Shown here: positions 1 to 9,040 of the stretch, piece after piece
Numbering within the stretch: the stretch's first letter is position 1
How the letters are laid out: each line of letters starts with the position of its first letter
Assembly: GCA_965644315.1 (NCBI GenBank)
Contig: CBFFRQ010000079.1
Coordinates: 300,175-364,174 of the forward strand
Origin: Caecitellus pseudoparvulus
Taxonomy: Eukaryota > Bigyra: Bicosoecida
Length of the DNA: 64,000 nucleotides
Reading direction: 5' to 3'
Notes under the pieces: model-generated
Database searches by the model: none
Told to the model about the DNA's origin: nothing
The model's input: only the letters and a program-made list of their open reading frames with translations
Position numbers and translations under genes: made by a program

Positions 1-1968
1 CTGGCCACGGCCCTGCAGTTCACCCCCACAGGGCGTGTGCCCACGCCCACCCCCGCCGCACCCACCAGCGACCCGGAAGCCCTCGTGGCGGCGGCGGTGT
101 CCCCCCTGGGGCTGCCTGACCCCGACGCGGTGGCAGCCTTTGGCCGGGCTTACAGCAGTATGCCGGCGGAAATGGAAGTGGGGACGCTGGAGATCAGCGG
201 GTACTTGCGAGGGTGCCCGCTGCACGTGGACGGGCTCGTGCACATCAGTGGTGTGGGCACATACCCAGTGCAGAGTGTGACGGCCCCTCGGGGGTTGTTG
301 GAGGGGGGTGCAGGCAGCAGCGCTGGGTCGCCTGTCGTGGTGGCGACGGCAGACCCCAGCGAAGTGGAGGACCAGCACACGCTGGGAGAGGAAGACATGA
401 CTGCCGGCGAGCAGACGTGGCCGACGGCGGAGGAGGAGGCGGCTGCGGCGGCGGAGGCCCGGCTGAAGGCGTTGACCAAGGCGACGGGCAGCAAGACGCA
501 GGCTGTGTGGTTGGACGCCATCGGGGAAGGCGACGAGGAGCTGGCAGCTGCGGGGGGCGTCGAGGCGCTCCTGGCTCAGGACGACGAGGGCAGTGAGGGG
601 GAGGATGAGGATGCCACCAGTGTGGCGGAGACGGCGGCGCCGACCAAGACGGAGCTGCGGGCGGCGGCGGCGGCGGCGGAGCGGGAGCACCTGGAGTTCC
701 CAGACGAGGTGGACACGCCAGGGGACGTGCCGGCCCGCCAGCGCTTCGCCCGGTACCGCGGCATGCGCTCCTTTCGCACGTCGCCGTGGGACCCCCAGGA
801 GAGCCTGCCGCGGTCCTACGCCCGAATCTTCCAGCTGGGCAACTTCGCCGCCTCCCAGCGAGCCATCCTGAAGGACAGCTCTGTGGCGGAGGCGACGGTG
901 GCCAAGGTGGAGCGGCACCTGCAGGAGCAGGAGCGTGCCGCGAAACGTGCAGGGGGGGCTGACGCCGCAGTCCCCGGTGCCGGTGGCCAGTCGGCGCTGG
1001 AGGTGGCACAACAGCTGACGCAGCATGCAGGGGAGGGGTGGGTGCCCCAGGGCCGGTACGTGTGCTTGACCATCACGGGCGTGCCGGCGGCTGTCGTGCT
1101 GCAGCGCTTGAAGCCCGAGCCGCTGACTGTGCTGGGGCTGCTGCCACACGAGCACCGGACCAGCATCATGCACTTCAACGTGAAGCGCATTTCGCCCGAG
1201 GTGCCAGCGGGGGAGGATGGCGACGGGGAGGCCGCCGCCGTTGCGGCTGGACTGCCGGCTGACTTCGTGGCGGTGAACGGTGTCCGCTGTGCGCCCATCA
1301 AGAGCAAGACGGACCTGGAGTTCGTCATCGGCACCCGCCGCATTATGACTCGGGCGGTGTTCAGCGAGAACGCCCTCAACTGCGACAAGGCCAAGTTCGA
1401 AAAGTACCTGCACGCAGACAGGTGGACACAGGCCACTGCCTTTGCCCCCATCACCTTCGGCGCTGTGCCGGTGCTAGTGTATGCGGCAGGTAGAGACGGC
1501 ACGCGGGTGCTGGTGGCCGCGGGCACTGCCGCCAGCTGCGAGCCAGACCGCATCATTCTGAAGAAGATCATCCTGTCAGGGTACCCGTTGAAGTGCAAGC
1601 GGCGGGGTGCTATGGTCAAGTACATGTTCCACAACCCCGAGGACATTCGGTACTTCAAGCCGGTGGAGCTGTGGACCAAGCACGGCCTGGCTGGACGCAT
1701 CCGGGAGCCGGTGGGCACACACGGCAGCATGAAGTGCCACTTCTCCGGCAGCGTGTACAGCCACGACACGGTGTGCATGTCGCTGTTCAAGCGCGTGTAC
1801 CCGCGGTGGGGCGCGAGCTACCGGCACCTGGTGGGGGACGCCGCCATGGAGGCGTCTGTGGGCTCCACCATTGCAGGGCCTCTGGGCACCACCACTGGGG
1901 CTGCTCCTAACCCCCTGGATGCCTTCATGGCGGCGCAGGAGCAGGAGAGTGACGCGCGCCTCGCATGA
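1..1968 (+). CDS. TSR1: Pre-rRNA-processing protein TSR1, 3' part (5' end outside window)
   Basis: TSR1 is a GTPase-like factor that acts late in 40S ribosomal subunit maturation. The frame is open from base 1 to TGA at 1966-1968, so the gene continues to the left and the N-terminal GTPase-like domain is missing; no ATG is needed here. Diagnostic stretches are the YLRGCPLHVDGLVHI segment (about 200-245), the highly conserved EFPDEVDTPGDVPARQRFAR block (about 693-755), then FRTSPWDPQESLPRSYARIF (about 772-830). The C-terminal domain shared by TSR1 and BMS1 includes the LKKIILSGYPLKCKRRGAMV motif (about 1557-1620) and a KCHFSGSVYSHDTVCMSLFK block near 1733-1792. An acidic alanine/glutamate-rich linker (about 400-690) is normal for the family. 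The translation from the first in-frame GTG is 643 residues. Identity is secure; the exact 5' gene structure is unknown. Confidence 0.93.
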   Translation: MATALQFTPTGRVPTPTPAAPTSDPEALVAAAVSPLGLPDPDAVAAFGRAYSSMPAEMEVGTLEISGYLRGCPLHVDGLVHISGVGTYPVQSVTAPRGLLEGGAGSSAGSPVVVATADPSEVEDQHTLGEEDMTAGEQTWPTAEEEAAAAAEARLKALTKATGSKTQAVWLDAIGEGDEELAAAGGVEALLAQDDEGSEGEDEDATSVAETAAPTKTELRAAAAAAEREHLEFPDEVDTPGDVPARQRFARYRGMRSFRTSPWDPQESLPRSYARIFQLGNFAASQRAILKDSSVAEATVAKVERHLQEQERAAKRAGGADAAVPGAGGQSALEVAQQLTQHAGEGWVPQGRYVCLTITGVPAAVVLQRLKPEPLTVLGLLPHEHRTSIMHFNVKRISPEVPAGEDGDGEAAAVAAGLPADFVAVNGVRCAPIKSKTDLEFVIGTRRIMTRAVFSENALNCDKAKFEKYLHADRWTQATAFAPITFGAVPVLVYAAGRDGTRVLVAAGTAASCEPDRIILKKIILSGYPLKCKRRGAMVKYMFHNPEDIRYFKPVELWTKHGLAGRIREPVGTHGSMKCHFSGSVYSHDTVCMSLFKRVYPRWGASYRHLVGDAAMEASVGSTIAGPLGTTTGAAPNPLDAFMAAQEQESDARLA

Positions 1969-2065
1969 GCGCTGTTCACAGTTTCGGGGACGGGCCGCAC
2001 AATTCACTGGTCGAGCGAACCCGGGCAGTGCTGCTTTCTCTGCCGCGCTGTGCTGCCAGAGCGCC

Positions 2066-2332
2066 ATGGCTTCCAGCGAGCCGTTCATTGTGACTGTGCT
2101 GTTCTTCGCTGCGGCCCGCGACGCGGCAGGCTGCTCCAGCACAGAGTTTCACGCTGAAACGCCGGTCAGCGCCCAAGCCGTGATCGAGGCGCTGGCAAGC
2201 GGAAACGCAGGGCTCAAGGCCTTCGTCTCCTCCCCGTACTTACTTGCAGTGGACGAGGAGTACGTGGAAGGTGACTTCCTCATTTCTGCCGCCTGCGAGT
2301 TGGCCCTGCTCCCGCCGGTGTCAGGTGGCTGA
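2066..2332 (+). CDS. MOCS2A: Molybdopterin synthase small subunit (MoaD/MOCS2A)
   Basis: An 88-residue ubiquitin-fold sulfur carrier. With MoaE it converts precursor Z (cPMP) to molybdopterin in molybdenum cofactor synthesis, in the cytosol. The sequence begins MASSEPFIVTVLFFAAARDA, carries the LLAVDEEYV segment, and ends in LLPPVSGG directly before TGA. The terminal Gly-Gly is the site that is adenylated and thiocarboxylated, and it must be free to work. The ATG at 2066 was chosen because it begins the family's N-terminal beta strand and lies 97 nt after the TSR1 stop; the frame stays open upstream to about 1871, but that part is not family-like. MoaE starts 3 nt after the stop in the same frame, so the two subunits may share one dicistronic mRNA. 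Confidence 0.92.
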   Translation: MASSEPFIVTVLFFAAARDAAGCSSTEFHAETPVSAQAVIEALASGNAGLKAFVSSPYLLAVDEEYVEGDFLISAACELALLPPVSGG

Positions 2333-2335
2333 GGC

Positions 2336-2935
2336 ATGGCGCATTCCGCAGCAGCCGACAAGGAGCTGTCTGGCGGGGGCACCCACATCGCCCTCACACA
2401 CGAGCCCATCGATGTTGGAGGCCTGCTCTCTCGCTGCACTGCTCCAGAGTGCGGCGCTGTCAGTTCATTCCTGGGCACGACGCGGAATTCCTTCCACGGG
2501 CGACCCGTGACCACCCTGCGCTACACCGCCTATGAGAGCATGGCACTGAAGGAGCTGGCCAAGGTGGTGCAGAGCGCCCGAGAAGGGGCGCTGGCACTGC
2601 CACAGCAGCCCCACGGCAGCAACGCCCTGCACCACGTGGCTGTGGAGCACCGACTGGGGGAGGTGCCTGTGGGGGAGGTATCCGTGGCCATCGTCGTATC
2701 GTCGCCCCACCGCGCCGCAAGCCTGTGGGCCGTGCAGCACATCATCGACACGCTCAAGGCGCGCGTACCAGTGTGGAAGCAGGAGTTCTTCCAGGGCGAG
2801 GCGCAGGGCACGTGGAAGAGCAACGCTGAGTGTGGCTGTAGTGCTCGAGGGGCTGGGCCGCCGCTGGTGCGTGGCTGCGCCCGCTCACCTCAGGAGCCTG
2901 ACACGGCCTTGGAGGCGCCGGTGGAGCACAAGTGA
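2336..2935 (+). CDS. MOCS2B: Molybdopterin synthase large subunit (MoaE/MOCS2B)
   Basis: A 199-residue catalytic subunit that receives sulfur from the MoaD thiocarboxylate and inserts the dithiolene into cPMP. Family features include the GAVSSFLGTTRN segment, YTAYESMALKEL, VEHRLGEVPVGEVSVAIVVS, HRAASLWAVQHIIDTLKARV and PVWKQEFF, whose lysines match the conserved active-site region. The normal family C-terminus corresponds to the TWKSNAE stretch (about 2812-2832). The next ~34 residues are arginine/proline-rich and not conserved, so either the protein has a tail or a small undetected intron lies there. The ATG at 2336 follows the MoaD stop by 3 nt in the same frame. The last 46 nt overlap the end of the convergent HhH-GPD gene on the other strand. 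Confidence 0.92.
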   Translation: MAHSAAADKELSGGGTHIALTHEPIDVGGLLSRCTAPECGAVSSFLGTTRNSFHGRPVTTLRYTAYESMALKELAKVVQSAREGALALPQQPHGSNALHHVAVEHRLGEVPVGEVSVAIVVSSPHRAASLWAVQHIIDTLKARVPVWKQEFFQGEAQGTWKSNAECGCSARGAGPPLVRGCARSPQEPDTALEAPVEHK

Positions 2936-4172
2936 CGCAGGACGCAGTCGTAGCATTGGGGCTTCCCTGCCTTGCACACCTTCCTGCCATCTGCGTGGGG
3001 GAGGGGGCAGTGGGAGGGGGTGTTGCTTGGGGCGCGTGGCGTGTCGCTGTGCGATGCACGCACGGTCGATGAGGAGGATGTGCAGTGGGTACTTGATGCT
3101 GTCAGGCAGCGTTGCGTTCAAGTGGGTGTATGTGGTCTCCCTCGTCACCGGAGGCCACGCCAGGTCCAATGCACCGTCCACCGCCTTCCCTTCATGCTCG
3201 CCTGCGGCATGCTTGGAGGCTGACTGGTCGCAGCCGGTGTCAGGCACACTGGGGCCTGAGGCAGCTGCTGCCGCGCGCCGAGGGCGTTTCGCAGGGGGGA
3301 GACTGGGAGCAGGGTCGGGGCATGGCGGGCCGGCTGGTGTGCCGGTGTGCATGGGGGGCGAGGGGGGGACGGCAGCAGCACCTGGCGAATGCTTGGCCAG
3401 GTCGGCTGTCACTGCGGCGCGAACCGCCGCGTCGCCCGCTGGAGCTGCACGCCGGACGGCGTTGATGAGCGGCACACGGGGCGTCCACCCCAGGCGACCG
3501 GCTATGCGGTGAATGTGCGTGTCCACTGCAAAGTCGGGGCGCTGCAGTTCAAAGAGCAGGACGCAGGAGATGGTTTTGGGCCCCACGCCTTTGAACCGCG
3601 ACAACTCCGCCTTGATGGCAGCAGAGGGGGCCGACCTGAGGTGTTCCAGGGACACCTCCCCCCGTTCTTCCCGAATTGTGTGCAGCATGGCTTGGATGCG
3701 CGCTGTCTTGGAGGCTGCGAGCCCCCCACACCGAATGGCGTCCTGCACCGCTGCAGGCTCGGCGGCTGCGACGGCTTCCCAGGTTGGGAAGGCAGCCTTC
3801 AAGCGGCTGAAGGCCCGGCTGGAATTCACATTCGTCGTGTTTTGTGATAGGATCGTCTTTACCACTGCGTCCAGCACGCTTCGACTTCTGTGCCGGGCGG
3901 TGAGGGCCGATGACGTGGTGGGCTGCGTCGCAACTTCCGCAGCGGCACGGAGCTCACACTGCCGCTGGCTTCTTCTCGCCGTACTCGGCTGACAGCAGGC
4001 GGGTGACTTCAAGGGCTTCGGCTGGGGATGGGCGGGTGTAGTGCTGGAAGGGGGTGGGCTCGTCATACGTGAAGCCAGGAGGGCCGGGCTGCGTCTGGCA
4101 CAAATCCTCCACATCAGGCACTGGCGGCCCAGCTGCCATTGCGTATGGGGTGTGTCGTGCGCAGCAGGTCAT
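2890..4172 (-). CDS. Endonuclease III-like HhH-GPD DNA glycosylase with Fe-S motif
   Basis: A base-excision-repair glycosylase of the endonuclease III superfamily. Proposed exons on the minus strand are 4172-3960, 3922-3064 and 2990-2890 (390 residues). The N-terminal PFQHYTRPSPAEALEVTRLL precedes a 37-nt intron (3959-3923, GTGTGA...GCAG). The core has LDAVVKTILSQNTTN, the helix-hairpin-helix FKGVGPKT with its catalytic-type lysine, and VDTHIHR with the catalytic aspartate. A second intron (3063-2991, 73 nt, GTGCGT...ACGCAG) joins the frame to VCKAGKPQCYDCVLRHLC, an exact Cys-X6-Cys-X2-Cys-X5-Cys 4Fe-4S pattern, ending at TGA 2892-2890. A ~90-residue proline/alanine-rich insert (about 3440-3160) splits the domain. 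The 73-nt intron is well supported by the Fe-S motif; the 37-nt intron is less certain. The gene is divergent from UTP3 and its 3' end overlaps MoaE. Confidence 0.85.
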
Positions 4173-4320
4173 GCGGGCTTGGCAAAAGCCACGTGGGGAC
4201 CTTACTCAGATGCGGCGGACTGAAAATTGACGTTCTCCCTCTTGCAGGCTGGACACCGCCTGTTCAAGGCTGCAGTGCCGAGTTTGACGAGAGCGAGCCA
4301 GAGAGTTTGGGCACACAGCC
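4173..4320. promoter_or_regulatory. Short divergent intergenic region between the HhH-GPD gene and UTP3
   Basis: Only 148 bp separate the two divergent ATG codons (4172 minus, 4321 plus). Promoters and 5' untranslated regions of both genes must fit here or overlap coding sequence. No TATA box or other named element is evident by eye. Confidence 0.45.
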
Positions 4321-6578
4321 ATGCCACGCCGCCACGGCCACAAGAAGGGGCGGGCACCCGCACACACCCTGGCAGACGGTGAAGACATCAGAGATGACAT
4401 TGAGAAACATGCTGATGAGCGAGCAGTGCGCATGGTTGGAGGGCAGGGTGCGTGGCTGTGCCTGTTCGGAGCGGGAGTGAAACGCCGTGAACACCACGCC
4501 CCGCACGCCCCCCGCTGCCCGCGCTTGCAGGTGACGACAGCAGCAGCGATGACAGCGCAGGAGAGGAAGTGGTCATGGACATGGCCGAGCCAGCGACGTC
4601 TGACTCCGACTCTGACACAGACTACGACTGGGACAATGACCCTGAAGGGCGCCTTGGTCTTGGCCCGGCCCTGAAACGCCGAGGGCGGCACAGCGACGAC
4701 GAGGAGGAGGACGACGACGCCAAGCAGCGCGACATTGACAACATTGCCAAGGCGTGGGGGAAGAAGCGCTCAGCGTACTACCAGGAGGGCGACGTGTTGG
4801 ACGAGGCAGTGGACTCGGAGGAGGAGGCCGAAGTGGCAGCGGCGGAGGAGGCAGAGGCGAAGCGCTTGGCGGCGCAGCACTTGTCCAGCTTGCAGGAGGC
4901 CGACTTCGGCATTCCCAGCGCCGCAGCGTCCTCGAAGGGCTCTGCGAAGAAGCAGAGCAAGCGCAGCAGCAAGCGCGCTGGCGGCGTGGAGAAGGTGTCT
5001 CGCCGCACAGGCGGACTGACACAGGCTGACAAGCTGGACCTGGTGCTGTCAGATGCGCCTGAGCTGCTGGGCGTGCTGGAGGAGCTGGGCAGCCGCGTGG
5101 AGGAGGTGCGGCACACCATCCAGCCCATCCTGCAGGCTGTGCGGGAGGGCGGCCTGGCCACCACGGGCGGCGTCGCATACCTGGAGGTGCGGCACCAGCT
5201 GCTCCTGGCGTACGTGTCCCACTTGGCGTTCTACCTCATGCTCAAGGCAGAGGGGGCGCCTGTGCGGCACCACCCCGTCATGGCGCGCCTCGTGCGCATC
5301 CGCACCATGATGGAGAAGGCACGCCCCCTGGACGCCAAGTTGAAGTTCCAGCTGGACCGCATTCTGCGCGCAGGGAGCGGCGCGCAGCAGGGCAGTGTCC
5401 TTGCGCCCAACCCCACTGCCATGCTGGCCCACGGCGACGACGGCGCGTCCAGCGACAGCTCCCAGAGCGACGCTGCCAGCTCCGTGTCCGATGCTGAGCC
5501 TGGCGCCAGCGACGGCGAGGAGGTCACTGGCACGTACAAGCCGCTGAAGCGCACCGCTGTCATGTACGACGGCGAGGAGGGTGCTGAGGGCGCCCGGGCG
5601 GCCCGCAACGCCGCTCGTCAGCGGCAGAAGCTGCTGGCGTCGCGCCTGTACGCCGACCTGCGCAGCGAGTTCTCGGAGCGCCCTGAGGAGCAGATGGTGG
5701 AGGGCGCGCGGGGCCTGGCGGCGCGGGGCGCTGGCCTGGGGCAGGACGTGGGCGGCGAGCTGGACGCCAAGCTGGCCAAGCTGCAGGCTGCCCGGGAGGC
5801 GGCGGAGGAGGAGAACTTCTCGCGCCTGCAGGAGAGCAAGGAGGAGCGACGCTTGCGCAAGGCTCGGGACCGGGCCCGGGCACGCACGGCAGCGCTGGGC
5901 GACGTGGAGGACTTCGCGACGCTGCAGTCAGACTTGGGCTCCACCGCTGGCAAGGCGGCGGCGCTGCCGGGGGCCAAGTTCGGCGCGCCCACCCTGGACT
6001 GGCAGGCCGCCAGCGCCAGCTCCCTGTCCACGAAGCAGGGCGGGCGCAGCCTGTCGGAGTACATGTCCCAGGTGGCGGCGGCAGCTGCAGGGGGCGGCAC
6101 GGCCCTGGGCGGCATCGCACGCAAGCGCAGGCGGGGTGAGCTGCCGGGGGCGGATGCCGGGACCAAGCGGTCGCGCGGCGCCTCTGAGGAGGATGTGGGG
6201 GGCGCTGCATTCGACGAAGCCGAGTTGGAGGCTATGCTGGAGGCAGGGCACGCCTCTGCCGCGCGCAAGAGCGCTGCCAAGACTTCCCGTGGGCAGGCCC
6301 GTGTGGACGCCTTGCGTGCTGCGGCGGCTGCTGCGGACAGCGACGAGGAGGCGGAGAGCAAGCGCCTGGTGACGAGGGACATCATGAAGAACCGCGGCCT
6401 GACCAAGTACCGCAAGAAGAGTGCCCGCAACCCCCGTGTGGCGTACCGCGAAAAGGCGGACAAGCGCTCGAAGCGGTACAAGAACCAGGTCGCACCCATG
6501 CGCACAGCAGAAGCGGGCAGGTACGCTGGCGAGGCGACTGGCATCCGCGCGTCCATCTCTCGCTCCACGAAGCTGTAG
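4321..6578 (+). CDS. UTP3: U3 snoRNP / SSU processome protein UTP3 (SAS10)
   Basis: A nucleolar component of the small-subunit processome needed for 18S pre-rRNA processing. Proposed exons are 4321-4447 and 4531-6578 (724 residues). The 83-nt intron begins GTGCGT and ends CTTGCAG; splicing rebuilds a glycine codon and joins the basic start MPRRHGHKKGR to the acidic GDDSSSDDSAGEE stretch. Without it the frame could only begin at a GTG (4569). Family features are WGKKRSAYYQEGD near residue 90-105, the Sas10/Utp3 helical domain (residues about 210-315, with YLEVRHQLLLAYVSHLAFYL), and the C-terminal Sas10 domain (about 652-724, with RDIMKNRGLTKYRKKSARNP). Long acidic/serine and alanine-rich linkers are usual. 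The stop lies 14 nt before the end of the convergent gene. It is the second 40S biogenesis factor in the window after TSR1. Confidence 0.92.
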
Positions 6579-6592
6579 GAAATGCACGCAAC

Positions 6593-9040
6593 TTAGCACA
6601 GCTTGCGCAACGAGCGCAGCGGGGCCTGCCCAGACATGGCGCTCTGCACGTCGCCGTGCACAGGCACAGCTGCTGACGCGTCAGCCACGCTGCCATGGGG
6701 TGGCCGGCTTGACGAGCGGCAACTGCGTAGGGGGGCATGCCGCAGCCGCTGCTTCAACAAGCGCCTGGACACTGGGCCGTACACCTCGCCAGATGGCTGG
6801 GCGCCGCAACTGGAGGCACTGGCTCTGGCGCTGTGCAAAAGGTGAGACGAGGCGGTTGCCGTGTTGACGTGCACGTCTTCGTTGCCGCGCACTGACAGCC
6901 CCCTTGAGGGGGGAGCTAGCAGTTGGGCCTGCTGCAAGTGGGCTGTCCACGTCGTGTGCACAGTCTGCCGGTCGGCGGCGGCTTTGCCCATGTCAGACGT
7001 CGAGCTGTGAGCCCCCCCCTGCCAGAGCTGCGACCTGTAGAAGCGGCCCGTGGAGCTGCTATGTGATCTGCTGGTTTGACGCAGCAGCGGCATGCTGAGC
7101 GAGCTGCCTTGCGGTCCATGGAAGGTGCCTCTTACAGTGCCTGCAGCCAACCTTGCTTGTGTCGGGGTTGCGGTAGACACGCTGTCCATGCGCTGGAGAG
7201 CATTGCCGACTCGGAACGCGTTCGCTTTCAGCACATTGTCCATGGCAATGGCAGTTCCAGGCCGTTGGGACTCGAAACGACTCTCACGGTTGCCTGCTGA
7301 AGAAGCGGGGGATGCCGTGCTGTTTGGCAGGAGGCTTGAGCGCAGTGCGAGCGAGAGGCGTGCTTCTTGAAGTGGCAGGATGCGCCCGATGCTCTGGTCG
7401 GGGCCTGCGCTGTGCGGCCGGCCGCAGGCTTCAGTAGCGAGCCTCCGCCGTGTGCTGATGCTCATGCCCTTCCCGATGCTCGCTGCCAATCGTGCGCGGG
7501 CTCGTCGTGCGGCTTCTGCGCGCAGAATGACTGCCTTGGGCTCCACGAAGGCGTCCATGTCTCCATCCAGAGGTGCCTGCACCCGATCGCAATCAACACG
7601 CGTCCCAGTCAACGCCACTGGCAACGGAGAGGAAGCAGCGCCGAAAGTCACCCCGGACAGCAGAGGGTGCCCTTCCCACCGCCCGGGCGCATCAGCCTCG
7701 GCTTCAGATGGCGCTCCGCGGGCACCAGAGCCATCCGGCGCAGTGCCTGCGAAAGCGCGTGAGCCCGGACGCAGCACGGGGCTAGGGCGGGGTGCCTGTG
7801 TGGCAACTCCGCCAGCTTTCCCCGGCTGCGATGCCCACGCACTGCTCGGCTCTGCAGCAGTAGAGGAAGCACCGGGCAAGGTTTGGGTGCGGCTTGTTTG
7901 CAAGAGTGTGGTGGCTGGCAACGCCCCAGGCGCCGGCACGTGCATGGAGGTACGGGGTCCACCCGTGAACGCAGCATGGCGGTGCAGAAGAGGCACACAC
8001 GAAAGCCCTACACTTGAAAACCTCTGCAGTAGCCCCCACGTCTTCTCGAGGAATGCCAAGGTGAGGCGCCAGGGCACAGAGTGAGGCGGCTGGAGTCCGC
8101 ACTGCACCCCGAATGCCATGCCTGCAGAGAACGCGACGGTGCCCTGTCGGGAGCTGGTGGCAAGGGGGGTGTATGTGGGCATGCGAGAGGCTATGCTGCC
8201 GTCCAGAATCCTCCATCGCGTCAGTCCACGTGCGATGAAGGTGGCTGCTGCACCTGGGCACTGGTGGCGGCCTGCGGAAGACAGCGATGCCAGCTCTTCA
8301 TCGCGCCGCCCCACCTCCAATCCTCGTGGCCTGTGCACGGAGGAGCTCGAGGAGACACGGTCCTCTCCTGTTCTTGTGTGTTCGACCTTGTCCCACCTCT
8401 GCAAGCCGACGCTCATGCTGGATTCCCAGGACTGGTTCCGAGAGTTGAACGCCAGGCAGTCCCCCGTGGCCCAATCCAGAAAAACGCCCACGCCGTCGCC
8501 CGCATCTGGCTGTGGGGGCATGGTGTCGCTGACGTCTCGCAGGAAGCTGCCCGCACCGCCCCCGTTCAAGACGTGCAGGCGCTTGCCCCCGGATGCCAGC
8601 ACGTGCGCCAGGCTTGGCGCGCCACTGCCCAGCGCCAGGAGCGGCTTGCCAAACTGCAAGCACTGCCTGATGAGAGCGGTGACTTGCACGTTGTAGCTTG
8701 CCCAGGGGATGTCTAGCTCTTTGCTGCCGTGTACGCACACCAAGTCCACGGCATTGAAGCGCTGGATGGAGCGCGGGTCGGGGAATCCCAACGGTACGTC
8801 GTACAGCAAGTGCGCGAGGCCTTGGCGGTCGCAGCGAGAGATGGAAAACCCCCCTCTCGGCACTCCAGCCGCAAGGAGAAGGCTGGCTATGAGGGGCTCG
8901 GCGGACTTCCGCTTGGTCTTAGCGTGGTCGTGAAAATCTGGCGTGACAGGCTGACCACTTGCATGCCAGCTCGCGTCTTTCTTGTTTGAGTCTGGTAGCA
9001 GTGCAGACTTGGATCCCAACTCGACCAGCACTACCTTCAT
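6593..9040 (-). CDS. Hypothetical protein with class-I glutamine-amidotransferase-like N-terminal domain
   Basis: An 815-residue protein starting at ATG 9040-9038 and ending TAA at 6595-6593. No function is recognised. The N-terminal ~300 residues look like a flavodoxin-like or class-I amidotransferase fold: a first strand MKVVLVELGSK, DLVCVHGSKELDI, then KPLLALGSGAPSLAHVLA where active enzymes have the nucleophile elbow with cysteine. Here the elbow is Gly-Ser-Gly, so glutaminase activity is unlikely. From residue ~350 the chain is low in hydrophobic residues and rich in Ser, Arg, Pro and Ala, with no clear domains, suggesting disorder. The gene converges on UTP3 with 14 bp between stops and is divergent from the phosphatase/EF-hand gene across ~680 bp. 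The fold assignment is a pattern-based inference; a structural prediction would test it. Confidence 0.6.
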   Translation of the reverse strand: MKVVLVELGSKSALLPDSNKKDASWHASGQPVTPDFHDHAKTKRKSAEPLIASLLLAAGVPRGGFSISRCDRQGLAHLLYDVPLGFPDPRSIQRFNAVDLVCVHGSKELDIPWASYNVQVTALIRQCLQFGKPLLALGSGAPSLAHVLASGGKRLHVLNGGGAGSFLRDVSDTMPPQPDAGDGVGVFLDWATGDCLAFNSRNQSWESSMSVGLQRWDKVEHTRTGEDRVSSSSSVHRPRGLEVGRRDEELASLSSAGRHQCPGAAATFIARGLTRWRILDGSIASRMPTYTPLATSSRQGTVAFSAGMAFGVQCGLQPPHSVPWRLTLAFLEKTWGLLQRFSSVGLSCVPLLHRHAAFTGGPRTSMHVPAPGALPATTLLQTSRTQTLPGASSTAAEPSSAWASQPGKAGGVATQAPRPSPVLRPGSRAFAGTAPDGSGARGAPSEAEADAPGRWEGHPLLSGVTFGAASSPLPVALTGTRVDCDRVQAPLDGDMDAFVEPKAVILRAEAARRARARLAASIGKGMSISTRRRLATEACGRPHSAGPDQSIGRILPLQEARLSLALRSSLLPNSTASPASSAGNRESRFESQRPGTAIAMDNVLKANAFRVGNALQRMDSVSTATPTQARLAAGTVRGTFHGPQGSSLSMPLLRQTSRSHSSSTGRFYRSQLWQGGAHSSTSDMGKAAADRQTVHTTWTAHLQQAQLLAPPSRGLSVRGNEDVHVNTATASSHLLHSARASASSCGAQPSGEVYGPVSRRLLKQRLRHAPLRSCRSSSRPPHGSVADASAAVPVHGDVQSAMSGQAPLRSLRKLC

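Noticed and set aside
2330-2338. Programmed TGA readthrough making a MoaD-MoaE fusion
   Set aside because: MoaD needs a free C-terminal Gly-Gly, which is placed exactly before this stop; a fusion would block sulfur transfer.
4569-6578. UTP3 starting at GTG 4569
   Set aside because: No ATG context; splicing 4447 to 4531 gives an ATG start and a family-like basic then acidic N-terminus.
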